A DNA stretch of 64,000 bases from Candidatus Bathyarchaeia archaeon (GTDB lineage: Archaea; Thermoproteota; Bathyarchaeia; Bathyarchaeales; Bathycorpusculaceae), in NCBI GenBank assembly GCA_041447175.1, contig CP166960.1, forward strand, positions 1,752,519 to 1,816,518, given 5' to 3'. Shown in pieces: positions 59,359-64,000 of this stretch. A model generated the notes under the pieces. That model saw only the letters and a list, made by a program, of their open reading frames with translations, searched no databases and had not been told where the DNA came from. Numbering within the stretch: position 1 is the first letter of the stretch; every line of letters starts with the position of its first letter. A program made the position numbers and the translations under genes.

Positions 59359-59412
59359 GGTAGTGGGCTGCACACTATCGACGAGAAAACATTGGCACAG
59401 GCTGCCCGAAAA

Positions 59413-59859
59413 ATGAAATGTCCATACTGCGGATCAGAAGCGAAAACTCTGGAAACACGAGATTCCCCAGAAAACACTACACGCCGAAGAAAAGAATGCA
59501 TCAGTTGCGGCAAACGGTTCACCACCTATGAATACGTGGAAACCATCGAAATGATGGTCCGCAAAAAAGACACCAACCTTGAACGGTTTGACGCTAACAA
59601 AATTATCCGCGGGCTGCAGAAAGCATGCGAAAAACGGCCAGTAACAATGGAGCAAATCCACCAGTTAGCGGGGCGCGTTCGGCAGGATTTAATGTTAAAG
59701 GGCAAAGAGGAAGTTTCGTCGCATGAAATTGGAGATTTAGTAATGAAGTACCTCAAAGACTTAGACCGCATCGCCTACATTCGTTTCGCGTCGGTTTACA
59801 AGAAGTTTGAGGAGCCTGAAGATTTCAGGCGGTTACTTCTTGAGGTGAAAAAAGAATGA
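59413..59859 (+). CDS. nrdR: Ribonucleotide reductase transcriptional regulator NrdR
   Basis: Zinc ribbon CPYCGS then CISCGKRFTTYE (about residues 3-37) and an ATP-cone domain (VRKKDTNLERFDANKIIRGL, then ACEKRPVTMEQIHQLAGRVR). 148 residues. Start at MKCPYC; the upstream in-frame extension is not NrdR-like. The stop overlaps nrdD by 4 bases. NrdR senses ATP/dATP and represses nrd genes. Confidence 0.93.
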   Translation: MKCPYCGSEAKTLETRDSPENTTRRRKECISCGKRFTTYEYVETIEMMVRKKDTNLERFDANKIIRGLQKACEKRPVTMEQIHQLAGRVRQDLMLKGKEEVSSHEIGDLVMKYLKDLDRIAYIRFASVYKKFEEPEDFRRLLLEVKKE

Positions 59860-61982
59860 AGTATGTTAGAAAACGTGATGGAAAACTAGAACCTTTCGAT
59901 CAAGAGCGTATTACAACAGCCGTCTGGAAAGCTGCTAAAGCCGTTGGCGGAAGAGACCGCAAACAAGCAAAAGAAATCAGCGCCCAAGTTATGGCTGAAT
60001 TGAACAGCCGATTCGGGGAAGACGGTTGCCCCACCGTAGAAGAAATTCAAGATATAGTTGAAAAAATGCTTATCGAACACGGTCATGCCCAAACCGCCAA
60101 AGCCTACATCTTGTACCGCAAACAGCACCAAGATATGCGTGAACTTGCTGCACTTCTAAGCTCCGCAGACCTTGTCGACCAATACTTAGAGGTAGAGGAT
60201 TGGCGGGTTAAAGAAAACAGCAACATGAGCTACTCACTTCAGGGTTTAAACAACTACTTATCCTCCACCGTCATCGCAAAGTACTGGATAAGCCGCATTT
60301 ACCCTGAAAACATAGCCGAAGCACACTTTGCAGGCGACATCCACGTTCACGATTTAGGCGTTCTGGGACCCTACTGCGTAGGTTGGGACATAAGCGACCT
60401 GCTCATGTCAGGATTTGGCGGTGTTGCAGGAAAAATCGAGAGCAAACCCGCAAAACACTTTCGAACCGCATTGGGGCAAGTTGTGAACTTCTTCTACACC
60501 CTACAGGGCGAAGCCGCTGGGGCACAAGCATTTAGTAATTTTGACACTTACTTAGCGCCTTTCATACGGTATGACCACTTGTCACAAAAAGAGGTGGAGC
60601 AGGGACTACAGGAATTCTTCTTCAACATGAACGTACCCACCAGAGTCGGCTTCCAAACCCCATTCACCAACCTAACATTGGACTTAACTGTCCCTGACTT
60701 CATGAAAAACGAAGGCATAATGTTCAACGGAAAAATTACCCAAGACACCTACGGCGACATGACCAAAGAAATGGAAATGTTCAACATTGCCTTCGCCAAC
60801 GTCATGGCACAAGGTGACGCCAAAGGCAGAGTCTTCACCTTCCCCATCCCAACCTACAACATAACCAAAGATTTCGACTGGGACTCCAACGTAGCCCAAA
60901 AAATCTTTGAAGTCACCGCCAAATACGGCGTCCCCTACTTCAGCAACTTCGTCAACAGCGACATGAAACCCGAAGACGTTCGCAGCATGTGCTGCCGCCT
61001 ACGCATAGACAACCGCGAACTACGCAAACGCGGCGGAGGCTTCTTTGGCGCAAACCCCCTCACAGGCAGCATCGGCGTCGTCACCCTCAACATGCCCAGA
61101 ATTGGCTACCTCTCCAAAAACGAAGACGAATACTTTGAACGTATAGAACGCGTCATGGACATAGCCCGCGCCAGCCTAGAAATCAAACGCAAAACACTAG
61201 AAGCCTTCACAGAAAGTGGCCTCTACCCCTACAGCCGCCGCTACCTACGCCACGTCAAAGCAAAATACGACCGCTACTGGAAAAACCACTTCTCCACCAT
61301 CGGCATAGTGGGCATCAACGAATCCTTAGTGAACCTGCTGGGACAAAACATCAGCTCCAAAGAAGGCTTAGAATTCGCAGTTAAAACCATCGAGTTCATG
61401 CGCAAAAAACTCTTAACGTTCCAAGAAGAAACAGGCGACATCTACAACCTTGAAGCCACCCCCGCCGAAGGCACCGCCTACCGATTAGCACGTATAGATA
61501 AACGCAGATATCCCAACATCATCTTCGCAAACCAACACCAAGTTGTCGCCAACAATGCAGAACCCTTCTACACCAACAGCAGCCAACTACCCGTAGACTT
61601 TAACGGAGACCTCTTTGAAGCACTGGAAAATCAAGAACAGCTACAACCCCTCTACACAGGAGGCACCGTCTTTCACATATTCCTGGGCGAGCGGCTACAC
61701 TCCTGGAAGTCAGCCGCTGAACTCATCAAAAAAGTCTCCAACAACAGTCGGCTACCCTACTTCACGTTGACCCCAACCTTCAGCGTCTGCCCCAACCACG
61801 GCTACGTAAGCGGCGAACACAAACAGTGCCCCCTCTGCGGAGCAAACAGCGAAGTCTACAGCCGCGTCGTAGGCTACCTCAGACCCGTAGACCAATGGAA
61901 CGACGGCAAACAAGCAGAATTCTCAATACGAAAAACCTTTGATAAATCCATGGTCATGGTTGCACCAACCATAACCGCCTAA
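59856..61982 (+). CDS. nrdD: Anaerobic ribonucleoside-triphosphate reductase
   Basis: N-terminal ATP cone (YVRKRDGKLEPFDQERITTA, residues 3-22), then the glycyl radical barrel, a zinc site (CPNHGYVSGEHKQCPLCG), and the C-terminal glycyl radical motif RVVGYLRPVDQWNDGK. Reduces NTPs to dNTPs under anaerobic conditions. Length 708 is normal. Forms an operon with nrdR and nrdG. Confidence 0.96.
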   Translation: MKYVRKRDGKLEPFDQERITTAVWKAAKAVGGRDRKQAKEISAQVMAELNSRFGEDGCPTVEEIQDIVEKMLIEHGHAQTAKAYILYRKQHQDMRELAALLSSADLVDQYLEVEDWRVKENSNMSYSLQGLNNYLSSTVIAKYWISRIYPENIAEAHFAGDIHVHDLGVLGPYCVGWDISDLLMSGFGGVAGKIESKPAKHFRTALGQVVNFFYTLQGEAAGAQAFSNFDTYLAPFIRYDHLSQKEVEQGLQEFFFNMNVPTRVGFQTPFTNLTLDLTVPDFMKNEGIMFNGKITQDTYGDMTKEMEMFNIAFANVMAQGDAKGRVFTFPIPTYNITKDFDWDSNVAQKIFEVTAKYGVPYFSNFVNSDMKPEDVRSMCCRLRIDNRELRKRGGGFFGANPLTGSIGVVTLNMPRIGYLSKNEDEYFERIERVMDIARASLEIKRKTLEAFTESGLYPYSRRYLRHVKAKYDRYWKNHFSTIGIVGINESLVNLLGQNISSKEGLEFAVKTIEFMRKKLLTFQEETGDIYNLEATPAEGTAYRLARIDKRRYPNIIFANQHQVVANNAEPFYTNSSQLPVDFNGDLFEALENQEQLQPLYTGGTVFHIFLGERLHSWKSAAELIKKVSNNSRLPYFTLTPTFSVCPNHGYVSGEHKQCPLCGANSEVYSRVVGYLRPVDQWNDGKQAEFSIRKTFDKSMVMVAPTITA

Positions 61983-61997
61983 TGAGTGACTGCACAA

Positions 61998-62675
61998 ATG
62001 AAGTTTAGCGGACTACAAAAAGTAAGCCTCATTGATTACCCCGACAAAATCGCCTCCGTTCTTTTTACTCCCGGATGCAACCTGCGATGTGGATTCTGCC
62101 ACAACTGGCGCATAGCGGTAGACCCCCAGCCGCCGTTTCTGCAGGAAGCAACCGCCGTGGAGCTGCTGGAAACACGGAAAAAATACGTTGACGCTGTTGT
62201 CGTCACAGGCGGCGAACCCTGCATGCACAAAGAACTGCCCCGGTTTCTGGCAAAACTAAAGGAGCGGGGGTTCTTGGTGAAGCTGGACACGAACGGCTTT
62301 TTCCCTGAAACTTTGGAGGAATGCCTGGGCAACGTGGATTATGTGGCGTTAGATGTGAAAACATCCCCCAAGAAGTACACGCGGCTGGGCGCATCCGATA
62401 CAGTTGGACTGATGCGGGCAGTGGAAATGCTCAAAGCCGGCAAAGTCGCCTACGAGTTTCGCACCACAGTTGTTCCAGACCTAATCACGGCAGAGGACAT
62501 GGAAGACATCGGCGAAGTGGTCAAAGGCGCCTCAACCGTTGCACTGCAACAGTTCATACCCCAAGACACCTTGGATAAGAGTTTCCAAGCCTTAAGACCA
62601 TATGCCCCAGAGGTTATCGACGGCTTTGCAGAAAACATGCAAAAATATGCTCAAAAAGTAGTGGTACGCGTATAG
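61998..62675 (+). CDS. nrdG: Anaerobic ribonucleotide reductase activating enzyme
   Basis: Radical SAM motif CNLRCGFC (about residues 27-34), VVTGGEPCMHKELP and LDTNGFFPETLEE. Generates the glycyl radical on NrdD. GAGTGA lies 8 bases before the ATG; a GTG at 61986 is a less likely start. 15 bases after nrdD. Confidence 0.93.
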   Translation: MKFSGLQKVSLIDYPDKIASVLFTPGCNLRCGFCHNWRIAVDPQPPFLQEATAVELLETRKKYVDAVVVTGGEPCMHKELPRFLAKLKERGFLVKLDTNGFFPETLEECLGNVDYVALDVKTSPKKYTRLGASDTVGLMRAVEMLKAGKVAYEFRTTVVPDLITAEDMEDIGEVVKGASTVALQQFIPQDTLDKSFQALRPYAPEVIDGFAENMQKYAQKVVVRV

Positions 62676-62732
62676 CAACCACGAAGTCAACCCCCAACCC
62701 TTTTTAACCACCTAAATGGCAGCACCTGCGGC

Positions 62733-62981
62733 TTAGTGGCTTCGGGCAATTCGATGCCGCTTCCCCAAAAGCTCCACCGCCGCGATGTGGCTGCATCGGC
62801 TTTTGGTCAGAAAACCCTGACAGTTACAGCTGAGTTTTCCCGTGTAATCCTCCACAACCGTGTAGGTGCCGTGGTCTCCGATGACGTTGTAGGCGCCGTT
62901 GCCAAGAAACTCCACGCGTCCAGACTGGGCAAGTTTGCGGGCTTTCTGATACATCACATCAGGTCGGAAATGTCGGGGCAC
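62733..62981 (-). CDS. SWIM zinc-finger protein, 82 aa
   Basis: GTG start with GGAGG 7 bases upstream. LSCNCQGFLTKSRCSHIAAV has the CxC...CxH SWIM zinc pattern; preceding residues form beta strands (YNVIGDHGTYTVVEDYTG). Such small SWIM proteins occur widely in archaea; interaction partners unknown. It is convergent with nrdG. Confidence 0.85.
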   Translation of the reverse strand: MPRHFRPDVMYQKARKLAQSGRVEFLGNGAYNVIGDHGTYTVVEDYTGKLSCNCQGFLTKSRCSHIAAVELLGKRHRIARSH

Positions 62982-63112
62982 TGTGCAGCCTCCACGGTAC
63001 CTTAGAAGGGCAGGTGCAGGGATAAAGGTTTTCTGTTCCCACCCGGGTACGTTTCGGTTTCTGGCTTAAGGCTTATAACCGATGGGCAACAAACAGGAAG
63101 TGGGAATGCGTT

Positions 63113-63385
63113 GTGGCTAAATCTGACCCAGAAAAAGTTGCCGCCCAAATGGAGGACATGCAGCAGGAGATAAAAAACCTTCAACTGGCGCTGGGAGAAC
63201 TTGTGGACGCCCTCATCACGGAGGCAAAACCGGATTTTTCGGAAATCAAAAAACTACAGACGCTAAAGAAGAAAGCCCTCACGCTGGGCGAAGAAGCCGT
63301 GGAAGAGGCACCAAAGCCCGTCAAAGCCACAAAGGCGAAGGCTAAACGGCGGAAAACAGCCAAAAAACCTAACGTGCCAGTTTAG
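63113..63385 (+). CDS. Small coiled-coil, lysine-rich tail protein
   Basis: 90 residues: KVAAQMEDMQQEIKNLQLAL is a coiled coil, and the C-terminal about 25 residues are rich in Lys, Ala and Pro (KATKAKAKRRKTAKKPNVPV), like a chromatin-type tail. GTG start. It overlaps the stop of the downstream minus-strand gene by 4 bases (convergent). Function unknown. Confidence 0.6.
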   Translation: MAKSDPEKVAAQMEDMQQEIKNLQLALGELVDALITEAKPDFSEIKKLQTLKKKALTLGEEAVEEAPKPVKATKAKAKRRKTAKKPNVPV

Positions 63386-63654
63386 GGCTTGAGTTTGTAA
63401 AGCAGCACAGCTACGGCAGCAGTCATTATGCCCAGCCAAAAAACTAAGTCCACAGCCAACGCGGAGATGTCTACGCTCCACGCGTTGGCGGGTTCAGCGA
63501 AGGTGCTTAACGTGTTTGTTGCCCACGTTAACGGCAAACCGTAGTCGACGTGTACGAAGTCGGGCCAGTTGTAGGTGAAGCCAAACAGAAGCGCCACGGC
63601 GGTTAAGGCGGACCATGGGAGCATGAAGGCGATGACAATTAGGGTTTTGCGCAT
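63382..63654 (-). CDS. Small membrane protein, two helices
   Basis: 90 residues with hydrophobic segments TLIVIAFMLPWSALTAVALL (residues about 4-23) and ALAVDLVFWLGIMTAAVAVLL near the end, with an exposed NTLSTFAEPANAWSVD loop between. No family recognised. Convergent with the coiled-coil gene. Confidence 0.65.
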   Translation of the reverse strand: MRKTLIVIAFMLPWSALTAVALLFGFTYNWPDFVHVDYGLPLTWATNTLSTFAEPANAWSVDISALAVDLVFWLGIMTAAVAVLLYKLKP

Positions 63655-63745
63655 GAGACGTAGAGTGGTGCTATTGCCTAAAAAGCGTAACTCAAGCGTG
63701 TAAGGTATAGCAATTTTGGGTTTTGAGAAAAGGTTTAAGTGATGT

Positions 63746-63763
63746 GTAAACAGTACTGTTTAC
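63746..63763. promoter_or_regulatory. Perfect 18-bp palindrome, probable operator
   Basis: GTAAACAGTACTGTTTAC is its own reverse complement and lies 11 bases upstream of the RHH gene start, directly before its GGTGA ribosome binding site. RHH antitoxins bind such palindromes, so autoregulation is likely. Confidence 0.6.
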
Positions 63764-63774
63764 GGTGACATTTG

Positions 63775-63993
63775 ATGGCTCAAGTTCAACTCAGGCTCCC
63801 CGAAAAGATGGTCGCCGAAATTGACACCTGGGTAGCCGAAGGCAAATTCAAAAGCCGCAGCGACGCCATAAAAACCATAATCTCCCTCTACGAAGAACGC
63901 GAAAAAACCCGCCAATTCTACCAAATGCTCAACAAACGCAGCCAAGAAGCAAAAACGCACCCCGAAAAGCGGGTTCCCTTAGAGGAAGTCTAG
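63775..63993 (+). CDS. Ribbon-helix-helix antitoxin-like protein
   Basis: AQVQLRLPEKMVAEIDTWVA, then GKFKSRSDAIKTIISLYEER is an RHH (strand, helix, turn with SRSDAI, helix), then a disordered, basic C terminus (KTHPEKRVPLEEV). GGTGA 6 bases before the ATG. The toxin, if any, lies beyond the window end. Complete in the window (stop at 63991-63993). Confidence 0.8.
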   Translation: MAQVQLRLPEKMVAEIDTWVAEGKFKSRSDAIKTIISLYEEREKTRQFYQMLNKRSQEAKTHPEKRVPLEEV

Positions 63994-64000
63994 AAGCGTG

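Noticed and set aside
1-64000. CRISPR arrays, rRNA and transposases
   Set aside because: Looked for regular repeats, conserved rRNA stretches and DDE-type transposase motifs; none found.

Overview
The window looks like an anaerobic archaeon of the TACK group, most plausibly Bathyarchaeia. The case rests on archaeal Trm1, an archaeal-type RNA polymerase subunit H, a fused ADP-forming acyl-CoA synthetase with a GNAT domain, HdrBC next to an Mvh-like hydrogenase, a group-3b-like (sulfhydrogenase type) NiFe hydrogenase, an oxygen-sensitive NrdD/NrdG pair, a NitrOD5-like protein, TATA-type promoters and frequent GTG/TTG starts preceded by GGAGG/GGTGA Shine-Dalgarno sequences. No rRNA, tRNA or CRISPR array was found. 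The taxonomic call is inference.

Region by region. 1-8.8 kb: two divergent hydrogenase operons. The minus-strand one is hdrC-hdrB-mvhG-mvhA-maturation protease (H2-driven heterodisulfide-reductase type). The plus-strand one is a fused HydB-HydG, HydD and HydA (NAD(P)/ferredoxin-linked hydrogenase). 8.8-11.6 kb: ADP-forming acyl-CoA synthetase. 11.8-25.8 kb: housekeeping genes (two HAD phosphatases, DJ-1/PfpI, ProC, Trm1, IlvC), a DrrAB-type ABC exporter, an ArsB-like permease, a VapBC pair with a clear operator array, several interrupted genes (an anchored surface protein, a THEP1 NTPase, a cupin), and two copies of what looks like a structured non-coding RNA with conserved promoters. 26.2-42.2 kb: TspO-like protein, a radical SAM (BioB/LipS-like) and a lipoate ligase, a LeuA-like enzyme, CysS, a DMT transporter, an Fn3 surface protein, two further toxin-antitoxin-like pairs, a zinc alcohol dehydrogenase, a tungstate/molybdate ABC transporter with a ModE-like regulator, and an RNA polymerase subunit H that carries a eukaryote-Rpb5-like N-terminal jaw domain.

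42.4-57.7 kb is the most unusual part: a compact, mostly minus-strand cassette of head-tail virus morphogenesis genes (prohead protease/scaffold, decoration protein, HK97-type major capsid protein, winged helix, portal, fibre-like proteins, connector, head closure, tail tube, tail assembly chaperone with a -1 frameshift site, gp10-like protein, very short tape measure, tail hub). It has no visible terminase, integrase or replication gene and is flanked directly by cellular genes. Two secreted/anchored host-like genes (NHL repeat; zinc phospholipase-like with an in-frame TAG) sit inside it. It could be a decayed provirus, a provirus whose packaging genes lie elsewhere, or a domesticated GTA-like particle.

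57.8-64 kb: a ribbon-helix-helix protein, NitrOD5 protein, CheY-like receiver, the nrdR-nrdD-nrdG operon for anaerobic deoxyribonucleotide synthesis, a SWIM zinc-finger protein, small hypothetical proteins, and a ribbon-helix-helix antitoxin-like gene behind a perfect palindrome at the window end. Together the genes point to H2-linked, tungsten- or molybdenum-using, strictly anaerobic metabolism that conserves energy from acyl-CoA.
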